Of a stretch of 64,000 nucleotides of DNA, positions 34,309 through 43,220 are shown piece after piece. The position numbers were made by a program, and so were the translations under genes. Location: assembly GCF_000813325.1 (NCBI RefSeq), contig NZ_BBQE01000007.1; one strand, 5' to 3'. The notes under the pieces were generated by a model. It did not search any database and was not told where the DNA came from. It saw only the letters and a list, made by a program, of their open reading frames with translations. The DNA comes from Sulfurospirillum cavolei (lineage in GTDB: Bacteria > Campylobacterota > Campylobacteria > Campylobacterales > Sulfurospirillaceae). The first letter of the stretch is position 1; each line of letters opens with the position of its first letter.

Positions 34309-35736
34309 ATGTCAACCAGAATCGAACACGACTTAATCGGCGATAAAGAGATATCCAACGAATGTTATTACGGCGTTCAAACCGCACGAGCGGCAGAGAA
34401 TTTTCACATTACGGGCGTTACGCTCGGTAGTTTTCCGACCTTTATCGAATCCATCGCCAAGGTTAAAAAAGCGGCAGCCTTAGCCAATTACGAACTGCAT
34501 TTACTCTCGGAGGCAAAGAAAAACGCTATCGTCGAAGCGTGCGAGCAAATTATCTCCGGAAAGTTTCACGATCAATTTGTCGTCGATATGATTCAAGGCG
34601 GTGCGGGTACTTCGACCAATATGAATGCCAACGAAGTCATCGCCAACATCGGTTTAGAGTCGATGGGGCATCCTAAGGGTGCGTATCAGTTTTTACATCC
34701 CAATAACGACGTCAATCTTTCTCAATCCACCAATGACGCATACCCTACGGCGTTAAGGGTCGCTCTTTACGAGAAGCTTGGGGAACTCGGCGATTCGATG
34801 CGGATTATCAAAGATTCGTTTGCCAAGAAAGCAAGCGAATTCAAAGACGTGATTAAAATGGGAAGAACCCAACTTCAAGACGCCGTACCGATGAGCTTAG
34901 AGCAAGAGTTTCGAACGTATGCGGTTATGATCGGAGAAGACATTCAAAGGGTTAGCGAAGCGAGACAACTCGTACGCGAGATCAATATGGGAGCTACGGC
35001 AATCGGTACGGGTATCAATGCGCATCCCGATTATGCCAAGACCGTCGAAGCCAAGCTTCAAGAGGTGACGGGACGACCTTTCGTGACGGCGGGCGATCTG
35101 GTCGAGGCGACGCAGGATACGGGTGCGTACGTACAGATTTCGGGCGTACTCAAACGCGTTGCGACCAAGATGTCTAAAATCTGCAACGATCTTAGGCTTT
35201 TAAGTTCAGGCCCTCGTACGGGCTTTGGCGAAATCAATCTTCCCGCGATGCAACCGGGCAGTTCTATTATGCCCGGCAAAGTCAATCCCGTCATTCCCGA
35301 AGTGGTCAACCAAGTCTGCTTTCAAGTCATCGGTAGCGACATCACGGTTACGATGGCATGCGAGGGCGGTCAACTTCAGCTTAACGTTTTCGAGCCCGTC
35401 ATTGCGTTTAATCTTTTCAATTCGATCAACATGATGCGAAATGCGTTTGAAACGCTGGCGTATACGTGCGTGGACGGCATTACCGCCAATCCGGAACGAT
35501 GCAAAGCCTTGGTGCTTAACAGCATCGGTCTTGTGACCGCGCTCAACCCTTTTATCGGCTATGAAAACTCCACTAAAGTCGCCAAGGAAGCTTTGGAAAC
35601 CCATCGTTCGGTTTACGACATCGTTCTCGAACGCGGTCTTTTAGCCAAAGAAGAGCTTGAAGACATCATCAAGCCTGAAAATATGATCAAACCCCGCAAT
35701 TTCGGTCTCTCCGAAAAAGATAAATTCGAAAAATAG
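34309..35736 (+). CDS. aspA: Aspartate ammonia-lyase, copy 2
   Basis: 475 aa from ATG 34309, with TAAGGAG 5 bases before. Same enzyme as copy 1 (GSSIMPGKVNP signature), identical except for the first residues (MSTRIEHD) and the missing final Arg. It is followed after 87 bases by dcuA and then by asparaginase, the usual aspA-dcuA order in this group, so this is probably the original locus. The upstream gap (34158-34308) is AT-rich and different from that of copy 1, implying different control. Confidence 0.95.
   Translation: MSTRIEHDLIGDKEISNECYYGVQTARAAENFHITGVTLGSFPTFIESIAKVKKAAALANYELHLLSEAKKNAIVEACEQIISGKFHDQFVVDMIQGGAGTSTNMNANEVIANIGLESMGHPKGAYQFLHPNNDVNLSQSTNDAYPTALRVALYEKLGELGDSMRIIKDSFAKKASEFKDVIKMGRTQLQDAVPMSLEQEFRTYAVMIGEDIQRVSEARQLVREINMGATAIGTGINAHPDYAKTVEAKLQEVTGRPFVTAGDLVEATQDTGAYVQISGVLKRVATKMSKICNDLRLLSSGPRTGFGEINLPAMQPGSSIMPGKVNPVIPEVVNQVCFQVIGSDITVTMACEGGQLQLNVFEPVIAFNLFNSINMMRNAFETLAYTCVDGITANPERCKALVLNSIGLVTALNPFIGYENSTKVAKEALETHRSVYDIVLERGLLAKEELEDIIKPENMIKPRNFGLSEKDKFEK
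34319..35733 (+). repeat. 1,415-bp direct repeat, copy 2 (aspA body)
   Basis: Partner of 32707-34121; see that entry. Absence of any silent differences means very recent duplication or continuing gene conversion. Confidence 0.92.
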
Positions 35737-35745
35737 CCTTTTGCT

Positions 35746-35763
35746 TCGGGGCGTAAGCCCCGA
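35746..35763 (+). other. Hairpin between aspA copy 2 and dcuA
   Basis: TCGGGGC, loop GTAA, GCCCCGA: seven perfect pairs with a GNRA-like tetraloop, but no T-run follows. It is more likely an mRNA processing or stabilising stem, or a partial attenuator, than a full terminator. Confidence 0.5.
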
Positions 35764-35823
35764 GCATTAAGCTGCTTTGAGGGTTTATCAAACCTTGAGA
35801 GAAGTTTACTTAAAGGAGTTTCC

Positions 35824-37125
35824 ATGTTATGGTTAGAAGTGATTGTCGTCCTTGCCGCGATTTTTTTCGGAGCAAGACTCGGTAGTATCGGTATCGGCTA
35901 TGCCGGAGGTTTAGGCGTTTTAGTCTTGACGCTTGGACTTGGACTCAAGCTCGGGTCGATTCCCATCGACGTTATCTTAATTATTATGTCCGTTATTGCG
36001 GCTATCGGCGCGATGCAAGTGGCGGGCGGGCTGGACTATATGGTCAGCATTGCCGAAAAGATCTTGCGTAAAAACCCTAAGTATATTACGTTTCTAGCAC
36101 CGATCGTAACGTACGTTATGACGTTTTTTGCCGGTACGGGACATACCGCGTTTTCCACGCTTCCGGTAATCGCGGAAGTTGCCAAAGAACAAGGCATACG
36201 CCCTTCTCGACCTTTGAGCATCGCCGTCGTTTCATCGCAAATCGCCATCACGGCTTCTCCGATCTCCGCCGCCGTCGTCTTTTTAAGCGGAGCATTGGAA
36301 AAACACGGTATCGGTTATTTGGAACTTTTGGCGGTCTGCATTCCCTCTTCGTTTTTAGCATGTATGGTTGCGGCATTCGTTTCCAACTTCCTCGGGAAAG
36401 AGCTTAAAGACGATCCTATTTACCAAGAAAGAGTGGCAAAAGGCTTGGTTAAAATGCGCGGTACGACGCAACTGGACGTTAAACCGGGTGCAAAGCTTTC
36501 CGTCGGTATCTTTTTGCTGACGATTATTGCGGTCGTTACGTACGCAACGCTCATTAGCGATAAAGTCGGCATCATTAAAAATCCGGTCGTTCCGAGAAAC
36601 GAAGCGATTATGCTTTTTATGTTTGCGGCGGCAACCTTGATCGCGGCATTCACGAAAATCGAATGTGCCCAAGTGCTTAATTCCGCAACGTTTAAATCGG
36701 GGATGAGTGCATGTATCTGCGTTCTTGGCGTCGCATGGCTCGGCGATACGTTCGTGGCTAATCACATCGCACAAATTAAAGCGATGGCGGGCGATTTGCT
36801 CAACGTCTATCCGTGGATGTTGGCGGTAGTACTTTTCTTTGCCAGTACGCTTCTTTATTCGCAAGCGGCAACCGCAAAAGCCTTGATTCCGAGTGCTTTG
36901 CTACTCGGCGTTTCCCCTTTGACCGTCGTTGCATCGTTTGCCGCGGTCAGTGCGCTTTTCGTTCTTCCGACCTATCCGACGCTGATTGCCGCAGTCGAAA
37001 TGGACGATACGGGCTCAACCCGCATCGGTAAGTTTGTTTTTAACCATCCGTTTATTATTCCCGGTGTCGTTGCAATCGCGCTTTCCGTCGCATTTGCATT
37101 CGTCATCGGCGAGATCATTTTATAA
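35824..37125 (+). CDS. dcuA: Anaerobic C4-dicarboxylate transporter DcuA
   Basis: 433 aa, about ten to eleven membrane helices, typical DcuA/DcuB length. Family-typical segments include GGLGVLVLTLGLGLKLGSIP, FFAGTGHTAFSTLPVIAEVA and SEIA-region equivalents AITASPISAAVVFLSGALE. It exchanges aspartate or fumarate for succinate across the inner membrane. AAAGGAG lies 5 bases before the ATG. Placed between aspA and a periplasmic asparaginase, it should import the aspartate that asparaginase releases and export succinate made by fumarate respiration. Confidence 0.94.
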   Translation: MLWLEVIVVLAAIFFGARLGSIGIGYAGGLGVLVLTLGLGLKLGSIPIDVILIIMSVIAAIGAMQVAGGLDYMVSIAEKILRKNPKYITFLAPIVTYVMTFFAGTGHTAFSTLPVIAEVAKEQGIRPSRPLSIAVVSSQIAITASPISAAVVFLSGALEKHGIGYLELLAVCIPSSFLACMVAAFVSNFLGKELKDDPIYQERVAKGLVKMRGTTQLDVKPGAKLSVGIFLLTIIAVVTYATLISDKVGIIKNPVVPRNEAIMLFMFAAATLIAAFTKIECAQVLNSATFKSGMSACICVLGVAWLGDTFVANHIAQIKAMAGDLLNVYPWMLAVVLFFASTLLYSQAATAKALIPSALLLGVSPLTVVASFAAVSALFVLPTYPTLIAAVEMDDTGSTRIGKFVFNHPFIIPGVVAIALSVAFAFVIGEIIL

Positions 37126-37163
37126 CGTTTGAAGGTAGACCACATTTTTCAAAAGGAGTTACG

Positions 37164-38210
37164 ATGAAGTTTTTACATGTCTTGTGTATGTCGGCGCTTA
37201 TTAGCGCCTCTTCTTTGATCGCCAAACCGACTATTGCCATTTTGGCGACCGGAGGAACTATCGCCGGAGCCGGAACGTCGGAGCTTAAAAGTTCGTATTC
37301 CGCCGGTGCCGTGACGGTCGATAAATTGCTAGCCGCCGTTCCCGCCATCAACGACATGGCTACGATCAAAGGCGAGCAAATCTCTAGCATCGGTTCACAG
37401 GAAATGACGAACCAAGTCTGGTTAAAACTTGCTAAACGCGTCAACGAGCTTTTAGCGCAACCGGACATTGACGGCGTCGTCATTACGCACGGAACCGATA
37501 CGGTCGAAGAGACTTCGTACTTTCTCGATCTTACGGTTAAAAGCAAAAAGCCCGTCGTCTTTGTTGCGGCAATGCGTTCTTCAACGTCCATGAGTGCCGA
37601 TGGTCCGATGAATCTTTTCAATGCGGTCAACGTGGCGATTAACAAGGAGACGACCGGTAAAGGCGTCGTCGTCGTGATGAACGATGAAATTCACAGCGCT
37701 CGCGAAGTCACTAAAGTAAATACCAGCTCCGTAAACGCCTTTGCATCGCCTAACAGCGGTAAAATCGGTACCGTTTACTACGGTAACGTCGAATACTACA
37801 TGCAACCGACCCGTAAACACACCGTCGCTTCCGAATTCGACATTAGCAAATTGGAAGATTTACCGCGCGTCGACATCGTTTACGCCCATCCGAGCGATAC
37901 GGACGTTATGGTTAAAGCGGCCGTTGCCGCCGGTGCGAAAGGCATTATCCATGCCGGTATGGGTAACGGCAATCCTTTCCCTTTAACGCAAGAGGCACTT
38001 GCCGAAGCAGTGAAAAAAGGGGTTATCGTAGCCCGAAGCTCTCGCGTGGGTAGCGGTAGTACGACCTTAGAGGGCGAAGTGGACGACGCTAAATACGGTT
38101 TTATCGCAACGACGACGTTAAATCCGCAAAAAGCGCGCGTTCTTTTAATGTTGGGACTAACCAAAACCAACGATAAAAAAGCCCTTCAAAAACTGTTCTT
38201 AGAATATTAA
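37164..38210 (+). CDS. ansB: Periplasmic type II L-asparaginase
   Basis: 348 aa with a signal peptide (about residues 1-20, MKFLHVLCMSALISASSLIA). The two catalytic threonine motifs are present: AILATGGTIAGAG (about 25-37) and VITHGTDTVEET (about 110-121), plus AMRSSTSMSADGP. It hydrolyses asparagine, possibly also glutamine, to aspartate and ammonia in the periplasm. It lies 38 bases after dcuA with its own AAAGGAG site and is followed by a terminator, closing the aspA-dcuA-ansB unit. Confidence 0.94.
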   Translation: MKFLHVLCMSALISASSLIAKPTIAILATGGTIAGAGTSELKSSYSAGAVTVDKLLAAVPAINDMATIKGEQISSIGSQEMTNQVWLKLAKRVNELLAQPDIDGVVITHGTDTVEETSYFLDLTVKSKKPVVFVAAMRSSTSMSADGPMNLFNAVNVAINKETTGKGVVVVMNDEIHSAREVTKVNTSSVNAFASPNSGKIGTVYYGNVEYYMQPTRKHTVASEFDISKLEDLPRVDIVYAHPSDTDVMVKAAVAAGAKGIIHAGMGNGNPFPLTQEALAEAVKKGVIVARSSRVGSGSTTLEGEVDDAKYGFIATTTLNPQKARVLLMLGLTKTNDKKALQKLFLEY

Positions 38211-38218
38211 GCCTTTTT

Positions 38219-38250
38219 CTCACTCCATTTTTTGGGGTGAGATATTCTTT
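38219..38250 (+). terminator. Terminator after asparaginase
   Basis: CTCACTCC, loop ATTTTTT, GGGGTGAG (one G-T pair), then ATATTCTTT. Nine bases after the stop. Confidence 0.7.
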
Positions 38251-38277
38251 ACATGTCAAAAGGTTTGGTGTTATAAT
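38248..38277 (+). promoter_or_regulatory. Promoter of the sensor kinase operon
   Basis: TTTACA (38248-38253) and TATAAT (38272-38277) are separated by 18 bases, 29 bases before the kinase ATG. The -35 overlaps an ACATGT copy of the recurrent palindrome. Confidence 0.5.
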
Positions 38278-38306
38278 ATCTGCCCAAAATTAAAGAGGAG
38301 ACGACC

Positions 38307-40154
38307 GTGAAAAAGGCCATTTTACTCTGTTTCATGCTTCTTTTAAACGTCATTCCTCTTTTGGCTCACGATAAAAATATCTTAATTATTAACTCCTACC
38401 ATCGCGGCTTTCAATGGAGCGATGACGTTATTTTAGGCATGGAAAGAGTTTTTTACACACATCCCGACATTAAAATCAATATTTGGTATATGGATTCGAA
38501 GCGTATTAATTCCGAAGAGTATTACGCCAAATTGCGTGAATTGTATAAGCTTCAATTGCAAAAAAACCGTTACGATTTGATCATTGCCGTCGATAATTTT
38601 GCTTATGATTTTGTGATCAAATACTACCATGAACTCTTCACGAATGAACCTATCTTATTTACGGGCTTGGAGCAATTCGAACCCGAAGAAGTAAGCTCTA
38701 GGCAGTTGGAAGATCGCGTTTACGGCATCTTGGAGCGGCGCGCCATTCCCGAGACGATTGCCATGATACGCTCGATGATACCGCATTTGAAAAAACTCTA
38801 TATTATCAACGATACGAGCGCGAACGGCGACGACAGCGAACCTTTTATTCAAGAGGCTATTCGCAATAACCGCGCTCCGATCGAGATCGAATATATCCGC
38901 CGATCGACGCTTGCGGAGCTTGAAGAGCGTTTTTCGCAGCCAAACCCCGAAGAAGCGATCTTTTTCGTACGCTTTTACAACGACAAAGAAGGCAATCTTT
39001 ACTACAACAACCAAATCGCCTCGATGCTTGACAAAAGCGCATTGCCCGTTTTTGTTACCGATACGCTTTTTATCGGTAAAGGCGCATTAGGCGGTAAACT
39101 CGTTTTGATTAAAAAATTGGGCGAACATACCGGCGAAAAAGCGATCAAAATTTTAGATAAAAAGCTCCCCGCACTCGACGTGGACACGTTTCAAACGTAT
39201 GCATATCAGTTCGATGCTCAAAAACTCGAAGCTTTTTCCCTCTCCCCGAAGCCTGCGATCGACACGTACGAACCGATCAACGCGACGCCGACTTTTTTCG
39301 ACACGTACCGTAAATTTATCGATGCGGTCTTTTTGATCTCGCCGTTTTTAATTTTCTTGATTTTGGGACTTGCCCATAATATTTACCGACGTATCCGCTC
39401 CGAGCAAGAACTTCGCGCGATCGAAATGCAAAAAAACAAGCACCAACAATTCATCATTCAACAATCCAAGCTTGCCGAAATCGGCGAAATTTTCTCTTCG
39501 ATCGCACACCAATGGAAAAATCCGCTCGTCGAAATCGCCACCATTGCCCAAGAACGCTTCTATGCGCAAGAGATACAAAGCGACGAAGAACACACTCGAT
39601 ACGTTCAGGACATTATGGTACAGGTACGCTATATGACCGACACGATCAACGATTTTCAAACGTTTATTATGCCCTCTTCCGAAAAGACCGTTTTTGACGT
39701 TAATGAAGCGGTTGAAACGATGCTAAAGATCATCAACCATACGATCAAGTACAATTATATCGACGTTAGCGTTGACATCTCAAACGCGACCGATCTTAGG
39801 GTGCGCGGGTATAAAAACGAATTTATGCAAACCCTGCTCAACATCGTCAACAACGCCAAAGATCAAATCAAAGAGGCTCGAGAAGCCAAAAAAATCAAAC
39901 GGGGCATCATCGACATCGTCATTTACAATCAAGCGGGAAATCTCGTCATCACGATAGCGGACAACGCCGGCGGTATTGCGGAAGAAAAACTTCCCCACGT
40001 CTTTCAAGCATACTTTACCACCAAAGAACACGGACACGGAATAGGGCTTTACATGTCAAAGTTAATTATCGAAGATAAAATGAACGGACGCATCTTTGTC
40101 TCGAATCAAAATCAAGGTGCGTGCTTTACGATTATTTTAGGGAGTGCCGTATGA
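38307..40154 (+). CDS. Sensor histidine kinase with periplasmic binding-protein-like sensor
   Basis: 615 aa. Signal/anchor (1-21), then an ABC_sub_bind-type periplasmic domain (about 22-320; NILIINSYHRGFQWSDDVIL at 24-43), a membrane helix (about 338-360), a short coiled coil and a kinase core. The H-box is SSIAHQWKNPLVEIATIAQE (about 405-424), the H-Q-W-(R/K)-x-P type common in Campylobacterota; N-box NIVNNAKDQI, G1 DNAGGI, G2 GHGIGLYMSK. It lies directly after the asparagine/aspartate genes, so it may sense an amino acid or dicarboxylate; that is inference. The stop overlaps the regulator ATG as ATGA. Confidence 0.9.
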   Translation: MKKAILLCFMLLLNVIPLLAHDKNILIINSYHRGFQWSDDVILGMERVFYTHPDIKINIWYMDSKRINSEEYYAKLRELYKLQLQKNRYDLIIAVDNFAYDFVIKYYHELFTNEPILFTGLEQFEPEEVSSRQLEDRVYGILERRAIPETIAMIRSMIPHLKKLYIINDTSANGDDSEPFIQEAIRNNRAPIEIEYIRRSTLAELEERFSQPNPEEAIFFVRFYNDKEGNLYYNNQIASMLDKSALPVFVTDTLFIGKGALGGKLVLIKKLGEHTGEKAIKILDKKLPALDVDTFQTYAYQFDAQKLEAFSLSPKPAIDTYEPINATPTFFDTYRKFIDAVFLISPFLIFLILGLAHNIYRRIRSEQELRAIEMQKNKHQQFIIQQSKLAEIGEIFSSIAHQWKNPLVEIATIAQERFYAQEIQSDEEHTRYVQDIMVQVRYMTDTINDFQTFIMPSSEKTVFDVNEAVETMLKIINHTIKYNYIDVSVDISNATDLRVRGYKNEFMQTLLNIVNNAKDQIKEAREAKKIKRGIIDIVIYNQAGNLVITIADNAGGIAEEKLPHVFQAYFTTKEHGHGIGLYMSKLIIEDKMNGRIFVSNQNQGACFTIILGSAV

Positions 40155-40798
40155 AAATTTTAGTCTTAGAAGATAACGAACGCCTTGCAAATGTTATTAA
40201 AAGCGTCTTAATGAAAGAGGGGTACACCGTCGATCTTTTTATGGACGGAGAGGTCGCCCTCGATGCACTCAACCGCGGATACCACTGCTTCATTTTGGAT
40301 ATTAACGTTCCCTCTATCGACGGTATTTCCATTTTGGAGACGATCCGCATCTATCATAAAGACGTTCCCGCCATCATCATCAGTTCCAACCACGATCTCG
40401 AAAAAATCCAAACTTCGTACGAAATCGGTTGCGACGACTACCTTAAAAAACCGTTTTTTATCTACGAGTTGGTTCAAAAAGTCAAAAAGTTATGCCACAA
40501 ACCCTCGCAAACCCTCTCGTTTTGGAGCGGATATACCTACGATTATCTCAATCACCGCTTGTTCGATCCGCAAAACGAAGAGATTAAGCTCGCTAAAAAA
40601 GAGTGTATGTTTTTGGACCTTTTTATCAAAGACCGCCATCGCGTCGTAACGTTTAACGAGTTGGAAGAGTACGTTTGGGAAGGCGAAGAGACCAACATCT
40701 TAAATATGCGTGCCCTCATCAAACGCTTGCGTAAAAAACTCCCCGAAGGTGCGATCGAGATGATTAAAGAGATGGGCTATCGTCTGGGCGAGATATAA
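40151..40798 (+). CDS. OmpR-family response regulator
   Basis: 215 aa from ATG 40151 (ATGA overlap with the kinase stop). Receiver: VLEDNERLA at 4-12, phospho-acceptor in CFILDINVPSIDG (about D50), lysine in YLKKPFFIYEL. The C-terminal winged helix (about 125-214) has LAKKECMFLDLFIKDRHRVV and MRALIKRLRKKL. It forms a pair with the upstream kinase. Candidate targets are the neighbouring aspA-dcuA-ansB genes, as RacR controls aspA in Campylobacter, though direct evidence is absent. Confidence 0.92.
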   Translation: MKILVLEDNERLANVIKSVLMKEGYTVDLFMDGEVALDALNRGYHCFILDINVPSIDGISILETIRIYHKDVPAIIISSNHDLEKIQTSYEIGCDDYLKKPFFIYELVQKVKKLCHKPSQTLSFWSGYTYDYLNHRLFDPQNEEIKLAKKECMFLDLFIKDRHRVVTFNELEEYVWEGEETNILNMRALIKRLRKKLPEGAIEMIKEMGYRLGEI

Positions 40799-40803
40799 GC
40801 CGC

Positions 40804-41427
40804 TTAGGAGGGATTTCGGTAGTAAAGCTGCGTTTTGCCGGATTGGTACGAACTGTAGAGCTTTTTAAACTCTTTAAACACTTTGGCGGAGTACGGATTG
40901 TCGTCGATCTTGCCGTTGTAGGCATTGATGGCGTCTTTGGTATTTTTATGGCGCTCAAAACAGGTTGCTAAAATATACGCTCCGACTTGAATGTTGATTT
41001 TCGGATCAAACAGATCGTACAAAGAGATATTTGCCTTGTCTAGTAAGGGTTTATGAATCGAGTTGATCTGCATAATGCCCATATCGAAACGCGGGTAGTT
41101 GCGCGTGTAGAGAAAATGCACGACGTGGCTTGCTTCGTACTTGTTTTTGCTTTTAATCGCAATCACTTGCGAATACTGCTTGCTTTCAATTCCTTTTTGC
41201 TTCAAAAACGCTTGTAACTCTTGGGCTTGTTTAGGCGTCATCTTGGAAGCGCTGAAAGCAACCACGTAACGATCCAAGTCGCTTTCCACCTTGGCGATAG
41301 AATAAAGTAAGCGCGGCTCGATACCGTAAATTTGTCCAACTTTCACCCAAATATTTTCACTTTGATTGGCTTGCGCCGCCCATAAAAAAAGAGGAAAAAA
41401 AAGCACGAACATGATGCGACGTACCAT
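40804..41427 (-). CDS. Lytic transglycosylase, SLT family
   Basis: 207 aa with a signal peptide (about 1-18, ending LWAAQA). SLT motifs: LLYSIAKVESDLDR with catalytic Glu at about 48, FDMGIMQINSIHK (about 115-127) and AYILATCFERHKNTKDAINA with the tyrosine-alanine-x-N-like AYNGK. It cleaves peptidoglycan glycan strands to 1,6-anhydro ends in the periplasm. A region between residues 55 and 100 is inserted relative to minimal SLT domains. AGGAGG precedes the start. It is convergent with the regulator and adjacent to the tRNA-Sec gene. Confidence 0.88.
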   Translation of the reverse strand: MVRRIMFVLFFPLFLWAAQANQSENIWVKVGQIYGIEPRLLYSIAKVESDLDRYVVAFSASKMTPKQAQELQAFLKQKGIESKQYSQVIAIKSKNKYEASHVVHFLYTRNYPRFDMGIMQINSIHKPLLDKANISLYDLFDPKINIQVGAYILATCFERHKNTKDAINAYNGKIDDNPYSAKVFKEFKKLYSSYQSGKTQLYYRNPS

Positions 41428-41520
41428 ACCTTTCCTCCTTTTTTCATGTTTGCTTCATTATAAATAAAGCAAACTTTATTCTCACTAAAGCATATCTTGG
41501 TTAAAATATTTTTCCTCTTG

Positions 41521-41617
41521 CGGGGGGTATATGACTCTGGTGTGCATCACGGCCTTCAAAGCCGATCGGGTGGGCGGTTGACCGTTTGCCGGTAGGTTCG
41601 ATTCCTACACCCTCTCG
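41521..41617 (+). tRNA. selC: tRNA-Sec (anticodon TCA)
   Basis: Anticodon loop CTTCAAA with TCA between CGGC and GCCG; a long extra arm (GGGTGGGCGGTTGACCGTTT region) and T arm GTAGG-TTCGATT-CCTAC. By position the acceptor 3' strand is ACCCTCTC with discriminator G41617; the 5' strand CGGGGGGT pairs with it through two G-T pairs, but the first position is C opposite C. The genome continues with CCG instead of CCA. Length of about 97 and an 8-base acceptor are tRNA-Sec hallmarks. An integrase gene follows 190 bases downstream: this is the element's integration target. selD and yedF lie at 57434-59063. Confidence 0.88.
41596..41613 (+). repeat. attL-like repeat within the tRNA-Sec T arm
   Basis: GTTCGATTCCTACACCCT aligns without gaps to GTTCGGGAGCTACACCCT at 46091-46108 (14 of 18 identical). 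Both are followed by ACTTCA within 9 bases. This fits integration into the tRNA 3' end with a degenerate copy at the far side. Confidence 0.5.
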
Positions 41618-41727
41618 CCGTACTTCAATTTCAACTAATCTTAAATACATTCAAAAACACCTAAAAATAGACATTTAAAGCTAATTCTAATCTCTATCAG
41701 TTTAAAATAACCTAAATAAGTTTATGA

Positions 41728-41754
41728 TTTTTATGTACGTTAAAAGGTACGTTT
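41728..41754 (+). promoter_or_regulatory. Integrase arm-type site, left
   Basis: TTTTTATGTACGTT followed at fixed distance by GTACGTTT. The partner at 46012-46038 has the same two blocks with the same spacing and orientation; only the five bases between the blocks differ. Confidence 0.6.
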
Positions 41755-41806
41755 CAAAACAACTACCAAAAACGGATGAAAAAACGTATCTAAAAGAGGG
41801 GCTAAA

Positions 41807-43042
41807 ATGCCACGAAAAGTACCACCGTTAACGGATATGCAAGTTAAGAAGCTCAAACCGCAAGAGAAGCCCTACATCGTAACAGATGGGCAAGGGTTAA
41901 GACTGCTTGTTTTAACCGATAAAAAAGTATGGGAATTCATCTATGAAAGCCCCACGGAGCATAAAAGGCGAAAAACCACTTTTGGAACGTACCCTCAAAC
42001 GTCTCTATTAGAGGCAAGAGAACAAAGAGAAACGTACCTAAAAATGATTCGTAAAGGCATTGATCCTATCGATCAAAAACGTACCCAAAAAATGGAAGAT
42101 CAAAAAGTACATGAGAGTAACTTCCAAAATGTTGTCAATGGGTGGCTTCAAGCGCAGGAGTATCGTTTAGGTAAAGAAACATTTAAGCGCAAACAAGCCC
42201 TCTTTGAAAACTTTGTCATACCAGTGTTTCAAGGGCGAAATATTGCAGATATTACCCATAAAGAGATTGCTATTCTCTTAGAAGTCAAAGCGCAGCAACA
42301 TCCCGAAACCGCGCGAAGAATGTACCAATACTTTGATGATCTTTGGCGTTACGCTTGCAGTCGCGAATATTGCGAAGTTAATGTCATAGCAAACATCCAC
42401 AAAAGAAGCACTTTACCCACTCCAAAAGTCAAACATTACCCCATCATTACAGAACCAAAACCACTTAAAGAGCTTATCAATGCCATTTACCGTTATAGTG
42501 GGCACGTCAGTATCAAAAACGCGCTCAAATTCGTTTTACATGTACCGTTGCGCGCCTCAAACCTCGTCACGCTCAAATGGGCGTACATCGACTTTGAAAA
42601 TCGCTCTTTGACCATACCACGCGCCGAAATAAAAAGCAAAAATGCAGACCCAAGGGATTTTACTTTACCGCTGACGCATGAAGCCATAGCCATTTTAAAA
42701 GAGCAATATTTATTCACATCGCACCTCGAATATGTTTTCCACCTCAACGGCTCACACATCAACAAAGAAAGCCCGACAATGGCTCTAAAGCGTTTGGGTT
42801 TCAATGATGAGGTAAACGGACGAAAACAAACCGTTCACAGCTTCAGGGGTACGTTCAGAAGCCTTGCCGACACCCATCAAAGAGAGCATAATTGTAGCTA
42901 TGAAGCAAAAGAAAAAGCTTTAGATCATGCCGTAGGTGGGAAAACGGAACGCGCCTACAACCACAAAGCCGATCACTTCAAAGAAATTACTATTCTTTTG
43001 AACTGGTGGAGTGAGTACGTTTTGGCAATGGTAAAGGCATAA
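41807..43042 (+). CDS. P4-type tyrosine integrase (DUF4102 arm-binding domain)
   Basis: 411 aa. N-terminal arm-binding domain (LTDMQVKKLKPQEKPYIVTD, then GLRLLV; TFGTYPQTSLLEAREQR, about 57-73), core-binding domain (about 105-205) and catalytic domain with all residues visible: R249 (VPLRASNL), H344-x-x-R347 (HSFRGTF), H374 (LDHAV) and nucleophile Y384 (RAYNH). The closing FKEITILLNWWSEYV matches P4 integrases. This subfamily targets tRNA genes, consistent with its place beside selC, and arm sites flank the element. A weak AAAGAGGGG site precedes the ATG. Confidence 0.95.
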   Translation: MPRKVPPLTDMQVKKLKPQEKPYIVTDGQGLRLLVLTDKKVWEFIYESPTEHKRRKTTFGTYPQTSLLEAREQRETYLKMIRKGIDPIDQKRTQKMEDQKVHESNFQNVVNGWLQAQEYRLGKETFKRKQALFENFVIPVFQGRNIADITHKEIAILLEVKAQQHPETARRMYQYFDDLWRYACSREYCEVNVIANIHKRSTLPTPKVKHYPIITEPKPLKELINAIYRYSGHVSIKNALKFVLHVPLRASNLVTLKWAYIDFENRSLTIPRAEIKSKNADPRDFTLPLTHEAIAILKEQYLFTSHLEYVFHLNGSHINKESPTMALKRLGFNDEVNGRKQTVHSFRGTFRSLADTHQREHNCSYEAKEKALDHAVGGKTERAYNHKADHFKEITILLNWWSEYVLAMVKA

Positions 43043-43160
43043 TTTATGGAAGAGCTTGAGAAAGTTCGCTTAGTTATTCACTTTATCCGCTTTTTTTGAG
43101 ACAAAAAAACTTTATTTGTTGCAACTTGTCAGATAGGATCTCTTTTGAATTTTAACGGGG

Positions 43161-43189
43161 TTGCACAATCATCCCCAAACATCTATAAA
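43161..43189 (+). promoter_or_regulatory. Promoter of the AlpA-led operon
   Basis: TTGCAC (43161-43166), 17-base spacer, TATAAA (43184-43189), 31 bases before the ATG at 43221. This is the best sigma-70-like promoter in the element. Confidence 0.6.
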
Positions 43190-43220
43190 ATGTTCATAAA
43201 ATCTCAAAAGGAGTCTATCA

